DNA from: Aliiroseovarius lamellibrachiae
Lineage (GTDB): Bacteria; Pseudomonadota; Alphaproteobacteria; Rhodobacterales; Rhodobacteraceae
Direction of reading: 5' to 3'
NCBI RefSeq assembly: GCF_018599245.1
Contig: NZ_JAHEVJ010000004.1
Span: forward strand, 269,691 to 333,690
DNA length: 64,000 bases
The notes beneath the pieces are model-generated. The model had not been told where the DNA came from. It saw only the letters and a list, made by a program, of their open reading frames with translations, and did not search any database. Position numbers and translations under genes: made by a program. Position 1 is the first letter of the stretch; every line of letters starts with the position of its first letter. This document shows positions 44,572-53,011 of the stretch, one piece after another.

Positions 44572-45513
44572 TTACTGAAGGATCTCGCCAATGACGGCCA
44601 CAGTGGCCTTATCGCCCGCAATGCGTTCAGCCGATTTTTCCGCATCCATCCAATAGACCAATGCACCGGTTTCTTTGGCAACGGCCTGCGCGCGGTCGCT
44701 CATGACGGTTTTTGCGGCAACAGCCGCGATTTTCTCGCGCACATCAGCAGGAGTGTCTTTGCCAACGAACAGCCCGTTCCACAGCGCGATATCCAAGGTT
44801 TTGTCCAGCTCGCCAACCGTGGGCGCATCAGGGACCAGAGAAATACGTTCATCCGTGACAGCCATCAGAACTTTGACATCATCCAGGCAGGGCAGGATCA
44901 GTTGCAATGTGGTGTTGATAACGTCTGCATCACCCGATGCCAATGTGTTGCAATCCAGCGCGTCAAAGGCTGCATCTGAACCCCATTCAAACCCTGCATT
45001 TATGGCAAAGGCTTTGGTCACCTGTGTTGGGGTCAGCACATCGCCAAAATGCCCCAAAGCCACGTCATTTTCTTTGGCATAAGCCGCCAATTCTTCCATT
45101 GAGTTATAGGGCGCATCGCCTTTGGCTGCGATGACAAACGGATAGGTCAGGAAAATGCCAATTGGGTCGAACTTCTCTGGGGTCAGCTCATCAATACCAA
45201 TCTCATGTCCAATCACCGGCACTGCGGGGACAAAGCTGCCGATGGTGTAGCCATCCGCGGGGGCCGTCGCCACATCAATCGCGCCGGGGAAAGGCCCACC
45301 GCCGCCACCGGGCTTGTTCACAACAGCTGCTGAAATGCCATATTCCGCCTGAAAATCCTCAGCGATCATACGCGTCAGAACGTCTTCGAGATCACCGGGG
45401 GGCCACGGCACGATAAAGCTCACTGGTTTTTCCGGGTACTCGGCAAGTGCGGGTGCCGCAACCGCAGCAAGCGCGACGCCAACCAGTCCTGCCATCAGGC
45501 TAGATTTCTTCAT
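44572..45513 (-). CDS. tctC: TTT transporter periplasmic binding protein TctC/Bug family
   Basis: 313 residues. Signal peptide ending ALA|EYPEKPV. The Bug-family fold shows FIVPWPPGD, VVNKPGGGGGP and DGYTIGSF. A Cys pair (DALDCNTLA, LILPCLDD) is unusual and may form a disulfide. It is the first gene of the operon and carries the ligand specificity, which cannot be read from sequence. Its promoter region is shared with the divergent iclR gene and holds a palindrome. Confidence 0.92.
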   Translation of the reverse strand: MKKSSLMAGLVGVALAAVAAPALAEYPEKPVSFIVPWPPGDLEDVLTRMIAEDFQAEYGISAAVVNKPGGGGGPFPGAIDVATAPADGYTIGSFVPAVPVIGHEIGIDELTPEKFDPIGIFLTYPFVIAAKGDAPYNSMEELAAYAKENDVALGHFGDVLTPTQVTKAFAINAGFEWGSDAAFDALDCNTLASGDADVINTTLQLILPCLDDVKVLMAVTDERISLVPDAPTVGELDKTLDIALWNGLFVGKDTPADVREKIAAVAAKTVMSDRAQAVAKETGALVYWMDAEKSAERIAGDKATVAVIGEILQ

Positions 45514-45542
45514 GACATTCTCCCTATTCAGTCATTTGTAGC

Positions 45543-45559
45543 GGTTCATTATTTGAACC
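45543..45559. promoter_or_regulatory. Perfect palindrome, candidate IclR operator
   Basis: GGTTCA-TTATT-TGAACC, 6-bp arms and a 5-bp AT spacer, 30 nt upstream of tctC. IclR-family operators are short palindromes of this kind. Binding by the divergent IclR protein is inferred. Confidence 0.6.
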
Positions 45560-45576
45560 ATTGGTTTTAAAATAGA

Positions 45577-45603
45577 TTGACAGAGGGGGATGCTTCCTGT
45601 CAA
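45577..45603. promoter_or_regulatory. Divergent TTGACAG inverted repeat
   Basis: TTGACAG (45577-45583) and CTGTCAA (45597-45603), 13 nt apart: two -35-like hexamers back to back between tctC and iclR. Matching -10 boxes are weak, so they could also be a second operator. Confidence 0.45.
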
Positions 45604-45677
45604 GAAAACATTGAACATGTGAAGCGTTAAGGCGCTGTGCTTTGCGCGCTCACAAATAAGGGACCGTAAGTCAGACT

Positions 45678-46478
45678 ATGGGAACAGCCTCCAAAGCCCT
45701 GTCATTGTTGAACTATTTCACCAGATCTACCCCGAAAATCGGGTTGAGTGATCTGGCGAGGCATTCGGGTTACAACAAAGCCACCGTGCATCGATTGCTG
45801 TCGGAACTGGCGCGACATGGATTCGTTGAGCAGATCGGGTCTGGCCGTGAATATCGACTTGGACCCGCCTTTTTGCGACTGGCGGCGTTACGTGAAAACG
45901 CTGTGCCGATGCGGGAACTGGCCACGCAAACCTTAACGGAGCTCAGCACTGCAACGGGTGAAACGGCGCATATGTCGCTGCTCAACGGGGATGTGCTTTC
46001 GTCCTTTTCCTACACCTATTCCACGGCGCATGGCACGATGGTGATGATGGAAGACGCCGAGGTGTTGGATCTGCACGCCACAAGTTCCGGTCTTGCCGTT
46101 CTGGCCCATTCGAGTTCGCAGTATGTCGACGACATCTTAAGCGCGCCCCTGATCAAGCGGACGCCGGAAACAGAAACCGACCCTGATGTCATTCGCGCGA
46201 TGCTTCCAGGTATTCGCGCCACCGGAGTGGCCATATCCATTGGCGGCTATGAACAAGACGTCCATTCCTATGCTGTGCCCGTATTTGATGCAAACAGCGC
46301 CTGTATTGGGGCGGTAGCCGTGGCGACACCTGTTGCGCGCATGACCGATATCCTTGGCGAGCAAATCATATCAGAGCTCACCACCCGCACCGCCACACTG
46401 ACCCGCCTTTTGGGCGGCTTCCCACCTGATACTTTTCCAACATTTTTGCAGGCAAACCCGCCGCAAATAGGAGGCTGA
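45678..46478 (+). CDS. IclR-family transcriptional regulator
   Basis: 266 residues. N-terminal winged HTH (KIGLSDLARHSGYNKATVHR, LLSELARHGFVEQ) and C-terminal effector domain (ETAHMSLLNGD, LHATSSGLAVLA, VAISIGGYEQDVHSYAVPVF). It stops 1 nt before the aminotransferase start, so the regulator and enzyme share a transcript. It probably senses the substrate of the TctABC/aminotransferase/aldehyde dehydrogenase locus. Confidence 0.92.
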   Translation: MGTASKALSLLNYFTRSTPKIGLSDLARHSGYNKATVHRLLSELARHGFVEQIGSGREYRLGPAFLRLAALRENAVPMRELATQTLTELSTATGETAHMSLLNGDVLSSFSYTYSTAHGTMVMMEDAEVLDLHATSSGLAVLAHSSSQYVDDILSAPLIKRTPETETDPDVIRAMLPGIRATGVAISIGGYEQDVHSYAVPVFDANSACIGAVAVATPVARMTDILGEQIISELTTRTATLTRLLGGFPPDTFPTFLQANPPQIGG

Positions 46479-46479
46479 C

Positions 46480-47832
46480 ATGAAAGATTCGAACTTTCTT
46501 AAGGAAAAAAATGCACGCTCTCTTTGGCACCCAATGGCCCATCCAGCTGATTGCCAAAACACCCCTCCGACCATCGTAACGGGTGCCCAGGGTGTCCGGA
46601 TCACCGACATTGATGGGCACGAAGTGGTCGACGGCGTTGGCGGGCTTTGGAATGTAAACCTTGGGTTCTCCAGCCAACCAATCAAAGACGCCATCGCGGC
46701 CCAGCTGGATCAGCTTCCGTATTACTCAATCTTCCGCGGCACCACCAATGATCAGGTGATTGAGCTGGCAGAGGAGTTGCGGGCCTTTTTTGAACCCGAC
46801 GGGCTGACGCGGGCGTTTTATACCTCTGGCGGGTCCGACAGCGTTGAAACCGCGCTGCGTTTGGCGCGGCAATATCACAAGATCAAAGGGGACCCCGGGC
46901 GGGTGAAATTCCTGTCGCTGAAAAAAGGGTATCACGGCACCCATATGGGGGGCGCATCGGTGAACGGGAACGCAAATTTCCGCACCCAATATGAACCCCT
47001 TTTGCCGGGCTGCTACCACATCCCTGCCCCTTACACCTATCGCAATCCGTTTAACGAAACGGATCCGGAGAAGCTGGCCCAACTGTGCTTGCAGGCGATG
47101 GAAGATGAAATTGCATTTCAGGGAGCAGGGACAATTGCCGCAATGATCATGGAGCCGATCCTTGGTGCCGGCGGTGTCATTGTGCCCCATGAAAGCTTTA
47201 TGCCCGGCGTGCGTGCGATATGTGACAAACACGGTATTTTGCTGATCGCGGATGAGGTCATCACCGCCTTTGGTCGCACCGGAAGCTGGTCAGGATCACG
47301 CCATTGGGGCGTTAAACCCGACTTTATGTCGACCGCAAAAGCCATCACAAACGGCTATTTTCCCTTTGGTGCCGTCATGATCGCAGAGCATGTGGCCGAG
47401 ACCTTTGAAAAGGATGAAACAGGAAAAGCCGCGATTGGTCATGGCTACACCTATTCCGGTCATCCGGTTGGGGCAGCGGCGGCTTTGGCCTGCCTTAAGG
47501 AAACCAAACGCCTGAACGTCCCTGAAAATGCGGCAGCCCGCGGCGCAGAGCTATATGCGGGATTGCAATCCTTGGGGGCAGAGTTTGACGTCATTGGTGA
47601 CATACGTGGCGGGCATGGATTGATGTGTGCGCTAGAGCTTGTCGCAGATCGTGACACCAAAGCGTCGATCGACAAGGCCAGCACCGCGACATTGCAAGAG
47701 GTCGCGTATCAGAATGGCGCAATGGTGCGCATTTCAGGCCCAAATGTGATCCTGTCACCGCCATTGGTCCTGACATCAGACGATGTGCAGGTGATCCTTG
47801 GTGCGCTAAAAGCAGGCTTTTCTGCGCTCTGA
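46480..47832 (+). CDS. Class III aminotransferase (omega-transaminase type)
   Basis: 450 residues, fold-type I PLP enzyme. YTSGGSDSVETALRLARQYHK, KGYHGTHMGGASVNG, DEVITAFGRTG (Asp contacts the pyridine N) and STAKAITNGYFPFGAVM with the PLP Lys. The group converts omega-amino acids or amines, typically with pyruvate, to aldehydes; the co-regulated aldehyde dehydrogenase would oxidise the product. RBS AGGAGG. Precise substrate unknown. Confidence 0.88.
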   Translation: MKDSNFLKEKNARSLWHPMAHPADCQNTPPTIVTGAQGVRITDIDGHEVVDGVGGLWNVNLGFSSQPIKDAIAAQLDQLPYYSIFRGTTNDQVIELAEELRAFFEPDGLTRAFYTSGGSDSVETALRLARQYHKIKGDPGRVKFLSLKKGYHGTHMGGASVNGNANFRTQYEPLLPGCYHIPAPYTYRNPFNETDPEKLAQLCLQAMEDEIAFQGAGTIAAMIMEPILGAGGVIVPHESFMPGVRAICDKHGILLIADEVITAFGRTGSWSGSRHWGVKPDFMSTAKAITNGYFPFGAVMIAEHVAETFEKDETGKAAIGHGYTYSGHPVGAAAALACLKETKRLNVPENAAARGAELYAGLQSLGAEFDVIGDIRGGHGLMCALELVADRDTKASIDKASTATLQEVAYQNGAMVRISGPNVILSPPLVLTSDDVQVILGALKAGFSAL

Positions 47833-47877
47833 TCGGACTTGAAAAACTGATAGGTGCCAGTCCATTCTGGCGCCTTT

Positions 47878-48246
47878 TCAGCGATGCTGATCTATCAGAA
47901 TTAGAAACCCATCCGGGTCGGTGACCATAAAGCTGGCCGGGCCATCTTCACCGCCTTGTTCTTGTGACACGACAATTCCCTGTTCCTTCAGGCGCGCCTT
48001 GATCGCGCGCACATCATCAAACGGATCGACATTGGTGGCCGACTGGCTCCACCCCGGATTAAAGGTCAGCATCGCGCCGTCGAACATGCCCTGAAACAGG
48101 CCAATCAACGTATCCCCCTGTTTCATAATCAGATAATTATGCTCTTCTGTCCCACCAAAAGCTTCAAATCCCAAGGCTTCGTAAAAACCTTTGGATTTCG
48201 CCAGATCTGTGACCGCCAAGCTGACGGAAAATGCACCAAGTGACAT
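47878..48246 (-). CDS. VOC-superfamily protein
   Basis: 122 residues, two beta-alpha-beta-beta-beta modules: FSVSLAVTDLAKSKGFYEAL, FEAFGGTEEHNYLIM, then FMVTDPDGFLILIDQHR. It resembles glyoxalase/bleomycin-resistance family members without a diagnostic full metal-ligand set. Function unknown. Confidence 0.78.
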   Translation of the reverse strand: MSLGAFSVSLAVTDLAKSKGFYEALGFEAFGGTEEHNYLIMKQGDTLIGLFQGMFDGAMLTFNPGWSQSATNVDPFDDVRAIKARLKEQGIVVSQEQGGEDGPASFMVTDPDGFLILIDQHR

Positions 48247-48316
48247 CGCGCGCTCCTTTTTTCAAATGGAGCATCCATAATAGCAGATCTACGCCTATCA
48301 AGACAGGTTGCGGCGC

Positions 48317-48628
48317 CTAGGTTGGCACCGTCAGACGTATCCCATCCAAATCGTCGGACATGACAATCTGACACGACAGCCGCGACGCATCCGACACATC
48401 GCCGTCAGCCATCTCCAGCATCGCCTCTTCAAATTCGCCCTTTTCGCCAGCTTTATCACGCCAATCCTCAGCCACATGAACATGACAGGTCGCACAGGAA
48501 AGCGAGCCGCCACACTCCCCTTGAATGCCCGCGACATTGTTGTTTTGTGCCGCTTCCATAAGGTTCAGACCCGCAGCCACATCAGCCACAACATCCTCGC
48601 CCCCAGGCAAGACCCAGGTTACTTTCAT
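48317..48628 (-). CDS. 2Fe-2S ferredoxin, putidaredoxin/adrenodoxin type
   Basis: 103 residues. Cys pattern C-X5-C-X2-C in GECGGSLSCATCHV plus a distal Cys in LSCQIVM, as in ferredoxins that feed P450s. It lies on the same strand as the GS-like and P450 genes, ending the operon (gap 129 nt from the GS gene), so it is the likely electron donor. ATG 48628 is chosen; RBS AGGGAGA is too near an ATG at 48634. No ferredoxin reductase is in the window. Confidence 0.9.
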   Translation of the reverse strand: MKVTWVLPGGEDVVADVAAGLNLMEAAQNNNVAGIQGECGGSLSCATCHVHVAEDWRDKAGEKGEFEEAMLEMADGDVSDASRLSCQIVMSDDLDGIRLTVPT

Positions 48629-48757
48629 CTTCATTCTCCCTTATTTTTTAGTCAGTTAGAGCGTTCCCAACTCACATTGTATCGCTTGTTCGCTGCCTTT
48701 CGCTTTGCTCAAACGCAAAAAGCGATGACAGATGCTTCAATGAAAACTGGAAACGCC

Positions 48758-50047
48758 TTAGACAAAGTTCACATAGAAATCACGCAGCCCATCCCCTTCA
48801 AGGTCACGGGTCTTAATCACCTCTTTGCGTTTCATGAAAACATGGTTGTCAACCAGCAATTGCCCCACTCGTTCGCTAAGCACACGGTCAGCTTCCAGAT
48901 CATTCATCGCAGCTTTCAAATTCACCGCGGTGCCATCACGCGCATCGGTACGATCAAATCCATCACCCGTTTCCATCGGGCCAAGCGCATATCCGTTTTC
49001 AACGCCCAACAAAGCCGCCTGCAAGACCGCTGCAACAGCCGTATAGGGGTTGGCCGTTGCATCCGCCATTCGGTGTTCAAGCCGAGATTTCGCCCCGCCC
49101 TCGCCCGAAATCCGCGTGGTTACATTGCGATGATCGCCCCCCCAATTGCGCCAATAGCCAGACAAGGACCCCGGCTGCAGACGCTGGTAAGAGTTCGACG
49201 TTGGCGCCACCAACCCAGACAGGCCTTTATGGTGATGCATCAAACCAGCAATACACCCGCGCGCCAGATCATTCATGTTCTCGGGCCCACCCACGGGGCC
49301 ATTATCAAGCGCATTGTTGCCGTTTTCATCGCGGAAAGAAAAGTTGATATGCATGCCAGAACCGCCTGCCTCGGCAATGGGTTTGGGCATGAAGGTCAGC
49401 ACCAACCCATGCTCTAACGCCACCTCGCGCGCCATTTGACGAAAGAGGACGATGTCATCGAGCTGCTTTAGCGCCTCATCAAAGGTCAGTGTGAATTCAA
49501 ACTGCGGGCTGTCATATTCCGCCGTGATCATATCGAGGTTGAATCCCAGATGGTCAGCACGTTCCCAAATATCGTCTGTGAAGCGAAGCGGATCAGAAAA
49601 TGGACCCGTCCCATAAACCACACCACCCGGCGCATCATAGGGCACAAGGCGCCCGATTTCATTGGCCATCAGCGCAAAACACTCAAGTTCAATGCCAATC
49701 ATCGGCGTTAATCCCCGCGCTTTCCACGCCGCAATCGCGCGTTTAAGGGCTTGGCGACCACAAAGCTCCAAGGGTTCCCCGTGATGATCATAAAGATCGC
49801 CAATGACAATCTTGGTCGCGCTTTCCCAACTGTCGCGAATATCCTCGGCCCGCCAGCGCAATTCCATATCCGGCAAGCCCTGCTTCATCATCGCCCCCGG
49901 CGCATCAAGCAGATCTTTGTCGTAATGCACGCCGAAAGTGGACCGGCAAAACCGTGTGTCGCTGGTTCCGATTTGGCGCTCAGGCAGGTATTTGCCGCGC
50001 AGAATGCTCAGATGATCGCACCATAGGGCACGCAAGCGATCTTTCAT
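48758..50047 (-). CDS. Glutamine-synthetase-family ligase, gamma-glutamylamine synthetase type
   Basis: 429 residues. GS fold motifs: metal site GIELECFALM, EYDSPQFEFT, FMPKPIAEAGGSGMHIN (nucleotide/glutamate loop), APTSNSYQRLQPGS, WGGDHRNVTTRI and RLEHRMADATANPY. The GS-III-like length and GDHRN replacing the housekeeping adenylylation region fit the PuuA/GlnA3/aniline-type TdnQ group that ligates glutamate to an amine. It is between P450 (47 nt upstream) and ferredoxin, so a P450 substrate may be glutamylated. ATG 50047 follows GGGAGG. Confidence 0.87.
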   Translation of the reverse strand: MKDRLRALWCDHLSILRGKYLPERQIGTSDTRFCRSTFGVHYDKDLLDAPGAMMKQGLPDMELRWRAEDIRDSWESATKIVIGDLYDHHGEPLELCGRQALKRAIAAWKARGLTPMIGIELECFALMANEIGRLVPYDAPGGVVYGTGPFSDPLRFTDDIWERADHLGFNLDMITAEYDSPQFEFTLTFDEALKQLDDIVLFRQMAREVALEHGLVLTFMPKPIAEAGGSGMHINFSFRDENGNNALDNGPVGGPENMNDLARGCIAGLMHHHKGLSGLVAPTSNSYQRLQPGSLSGYWRNWGGDHRNVTTRISGEGGAKSRLEHRMADATANPYTAVAAVLQAALLGVENGYALGPMETGDGFDRTDARDGTAVNLKAAMNDLEADRVLSERVGQLLVDNHVFMKRKEVIKTRDLEGDGLRDFYVNFV

Positions 50048-50093
50048 GTTTCCTCCCTGCCCGGCTTGCCGGGTCTTCTCCCCACTTTTGGGG

Positions 50094-51353
50094 TTATTTC
50101 GCCTGAAGAGTGACAGGCAATTCTTTGATCCCACCGACAAAATTTGAACGCAGGAATTTATGCGGCCCGGCAGGTTCAATCAGTTTGACACGCTTGACGA
50201 GTTCTTCAAACAAAACCCGCACTTCAAGCCGCGCGAGGTGCATCCCCAAACAGACATGCGGACCACCTTGGCCAAACGACATATGGCGATTGGGGCTTCG
50301 CATCAGATCCACACGGTTCGGGTTTTCAAACATGGTTTCATCCCGGTTGGCAGACGCCCACCAATACAAAACTTTGTCCCCCTCACGGATGGTTTTGCCG
50401 TGAATTTCATGATCACAACGTGCCGTCCGACGAAAGTACAGTGCGGGGGTCGCCCAGCGGATGATCTCATCCGGTGCGGTGGCCCAGACATCGCCGCCCT
50501 CTTGCATTTGCCCCAAAAGTTCGGGCTGGTGACACATCGCCTGAAGCCCCGCCGCGATCGAGTATCGGGTGGTGTCATTTCCGGCCGCAACCAACAGACA
50601 AAAGAAATTCCGAAATTCATTTTCGGGCATCACATTGCCATCTTTGTCGGGCTGCAAAATGTAATGCAAAACACCCGATGTATCGCCAGCGGCATTTTTC
50701 TTTGCCAAAAGTTCTTTTGCATAATCAAACAGTTCCGCCCCGGCAGGTGAGTTAAACGGCATCATCCGATATTCGTCGGTCTGCATTTTGTCCAAGACGT
50801 GATCGGTGAAATCCGGATCAGTGTTGGCAATCAATGCATCCCCCTTTTCCACAAGCCAAGGCAGGTCCTCTTCCGGGGTGCCAAGGATTTGCCCCAACAT
50901 CATCATCGGCAATTTACGCGCGATGATTTTGGTTGCATCAAAGGTTCCCATTTCAAGGGCTTCATCCAAGATGGGCTGGCACAACGCGCGAATTTGGTCT
51001 TCGAAATCCGCAACAACCGGACGCGAAAAAGCTTTACCAACCTTCATACGCGTTTTCATATGCTCTGGCGGGTCCGTTTCCTGAAACGTACGCCGTGCCA
51101 GATACTCTTCATATGTCTGATCCTCCATCCGAATGCCGCGTGCAGAGGACATGACTTGCCAGTTTCGGTTCAGCTCGGTGATATCTGCATGACGCACGAT
51201 GTTCCAAAACCCCTCCCCCCCGTCCCAGCCTGTCCAACTTATGGGATCATCGCGGCGCAAGCGCGCAAATGTATTATGCGGTGAGCCATTCATAAATGTG
51301 TCGTGGCTTGACAAGTCGGCAAAGCCGTCATCGGTTGGCGTCCATACGGTCAT
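50094..51353 (-). CDS. Cytochrome P450
   Basis: 419 residues, soluble bacterial P450. I-helix AGNDTTR, K-helix EIIR, heme loop FGQGGPHVCLG with ligand Cys368, and a CYP-like N-terminal part (FQETDPPEHMKTRMK). No membrane anchor, so it is class I and should use the ferredoxin at 48317. First gene of the operon. Substrate unknown; the GS-like neighbour suggests an amine or its glutamyl amide. Confidence 0.93.
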   Translation of the reverse strand: MTVWTPTDDGFADLSSHDTFMNGSPHNTFARLRRDDPISWTGWDGGEGFWNIVRHADITELNRNWQVMSSARGIRMEDQTYEEYLARRTFQETDPPEHMKTRMKVGKAFSRPVVADFEDQIRALCQPILDEALEMGTFDATKIIARKLPMMMLGQILGTPEEDLPWLVEKGDALIANTDPDFTDHVLDKMQTDEYRMMPFNSPAGAELFDYAKELLAKKNAAGDTSGVLHYILQPDKDGNVMPENEFRNFFCLLVAAGNDTTRYSIAAGLQAMCHQPELLGQMQEGGDVWATAPDEIIRWATPALYFRRTARCDHEIHGKTIREGDKVLYWWASANRDETMFENPNRVDLMRSPNRHMSFGQGGPHVCLGMHLARLEVRVLFEELVKRVKLIEPAGPHKFLRSNFVGGIKELPVTLQAK

Positions 51354-51437
51354 GGTAAGGGCTTCCCTTTTTTGCTTGTATCATGCGCGTCACAAAATAT
51401 ATTATATAACACGTTAAATATGTAAAGCGGAGAAATC

Positions 51438-52154
51438 ATGCGCATCGCAATCTTGATGACAAACACCGATGAAAGCGAATTTGCGACCCGTCACCCAAAG
51501 GACGGAGACAAATGGCGCAAGCTATTGTCGCCCAAACGGCCGGATTGGACATTTACCGTTTACAACGTAAAAGACGGAGATTTTCCGCAGGACATGTCGC
51601 AACACGATGGTTGGATTGTCACCGGAAGCCCCGCTTCGGTTCATGATGACGTCCCGTGGATTGGCGATTTACTGACACTGATCCGCGACATCAACGCCTG
51701 TCGTGCGCCGCTATTTGGCGCCTGTTTTGGGCATCAGGCGATTGCAATGGCATTGGGTGGAAGCGTTGGAACCAACCCACATGGCTGGGTGTTTGGCGCC
51801 ACAGAAACGCAAATCACGGCCCCACCACCATGGATGCGCGCGCGCCGCATCTGGCAATATGCGGCCCATATCGAACAGGTGACCACGCTGCCCGATGCGG
51901 CGCAAATCATCATGTCACATCCTGGGTGTCCAGTGGGTGGCATGGCCATTGGAGATCATGTTTTCACAACCCAGAACCACCCGGAGATGACCGATAAATT
52001 CATTGCGGCATTGATTGAAGAACTGGCGGAGAGCAAACCAAAAGACGTCATAGAGCGGGCCCGAAGATCGCTGAAGTTAGGCGCGGATAACAGCATATTT
52101 GCCGACTGGATCTTAAAATTCTTTGAGATGGAGCGCTCTGCGGGATCAGTCTAA
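51438..52154 (+). CDS. Class I glutamine amidotransferase-like hydrolase
   Basis: 238 residues. GATase1 triad: Cys96 in GACFGHQ, His181 and Glu183 in QNHPEM. No synthase domain is attached, so it is a free amidotransferase/gamma-glutamyl hydrolase like PuuD (E. coli) or TdnT of the aniline pathway. It is divergent from the P450-GS-ferredoxin operon with 84 nt between, pointing to removal of the glutamyl group. RBS CGGAG before ATG 51438. Confidence 0.85.
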   Translation: MRIAILMTNTDESEFATRHPKDGDKWRKLLSPKRPDWTFTVYNVKDGDFPQDMSQHDGWIVTGSPASVHDDVPWIGDLLTLIRDINACRAPLFGACFGHQAIAMALGGSVGTNPHGWVFGATETQITAPPPWMRARRIWQYAAHIEQVTTLPDAAQIIMSHPGCPVGGMAIGDHVFTTQNHPEMTDKFIAALIEELAESKPKDVIERARRSLKLGADNSIFADWILKFFEMERSAGSV

Positions 52155-52829
52155 TCAGCCAAGTGCCGCCAAAAGATCCATCACCGTAACCCGGTCAAAT
52201 TGCACATGTGCCTCCATATGCGCCTCAACCTCATCGGCCCGCCCGGAATAAATCATTTCAGCGATTTCACGATGCTCGAGCGCGGATTGGGCAATTGTTC
52301 CGGCATAGCGATATCGCGCCCGATAGTAGGCCAATAGCTTGCGCGCGTTCATCTTAATCATGTCCAACAAAAAGGGATTGCCCGAGGCCTCGCCGATCGT
52401 TTTGTGAAAGGCCAGATTAAGCTGATAATACCCGTCGGGATCCAAATCCCCCTGCGCGCGCGCGTGGGCCTCGCACGCGACAACAGTTGCCTCTAGCTGT
52501 GTCCGCAGATGCGGCGAAAGACGGCGCGCGGCAAGCCCGGCGGCCTGTGCTTCGAGGCGCGCATGAACTTCGAGAATGGCCAAGAATTCCTCCAGACTTG
52601 GCTTAAACAGCATTGCCCCTTTTCGCGGCGGGCGCACAACAAGTCCCATAGCCTCTAACCGCAGCAGCGCCTCTCGCAGCGGGGTGCGAGACACACCATA
52701 TTTCGCAATCAACGATGTTTCATCAATGACATCGCCGGGGTTCAGCTCCCCCCGGTCTATTCCGGCCAGAATAGATTTCAGCAATGTCTCAGTTTGTCCC
52801 GCCATACGCCCGAATAAACCATATCTCAT
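52155..52829 (-). CDS. GntR-family regulator with FCD domain
   Basis: 224 residues. N-terminal wHTH (ETSLIAKYGVSRTPLREALL, RLEAMGLVVRPPRKGAMLF) and FCD effector domain (YYQLNLAFHKTIGEASGNPF, ALEHREIAEMIYSGRAD). Start 52829 (MRYGLFGRM) is chosen; 52805 is an alternative. It ends on the base next to the amidotransferase stop (convergent). It may regulate either the P450/GS cluster or tpa, from which it is divergent; taurine genes normally use TauR. Confidence 0.87.
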   Translation of the reverse strand: MRYGLFGRMAGQTETLLKSILAGIDRGELNPGDVIDETSLIAKYGVSRTPLREALLRLEAMGLVVRPPRKGAMLFKPSLEEFLAILEVHARLEAQAAGLAARRLSPHLRTQLEATVVACEAHARAQGDLDPDGYYQLNLAFHKTIGEASGNPFLLDMIKMNARKLLAYYRARYRYAGTIAQSALEHREIAEMIYSGRADEVEAHMEAHVQFDRVTVMDLLAALG

Positions 52830-52897
52830 TGAAATATCCAGCCCTTTACACAGCGCCGAGCAGCAAACCCGGATCCGCAACGCGGAATCCGAGAAAA

Positions 52898-52929
52898 CTG
52901 GACCTAAGCAAAGAACAATTTGGCCCTAT
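52898..52929 (+). promoter_or_regulatory. TauR-type direct repeat upstream of tpa
   Basis: CTGGACCTAA (52898-52907) and TTGGCCCTAT (52920-52929), 22 bp apart, 83 to 114 nt before the tpa start. As I recall, TauR of Rhodobacter capsulatus binds paired CTGGACYTAA direct repeats at tpa; copy 1 is an exact match. Confidence 0.7.
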
Positions 52930-53011
52930 TCTCCCCCCCCTATTTTCCGCTCATTATTTGATCAAAGAATCAAGTTATCCCCGCTTAAAAGCACAACGTC
53001 AGGAGGTCCCC

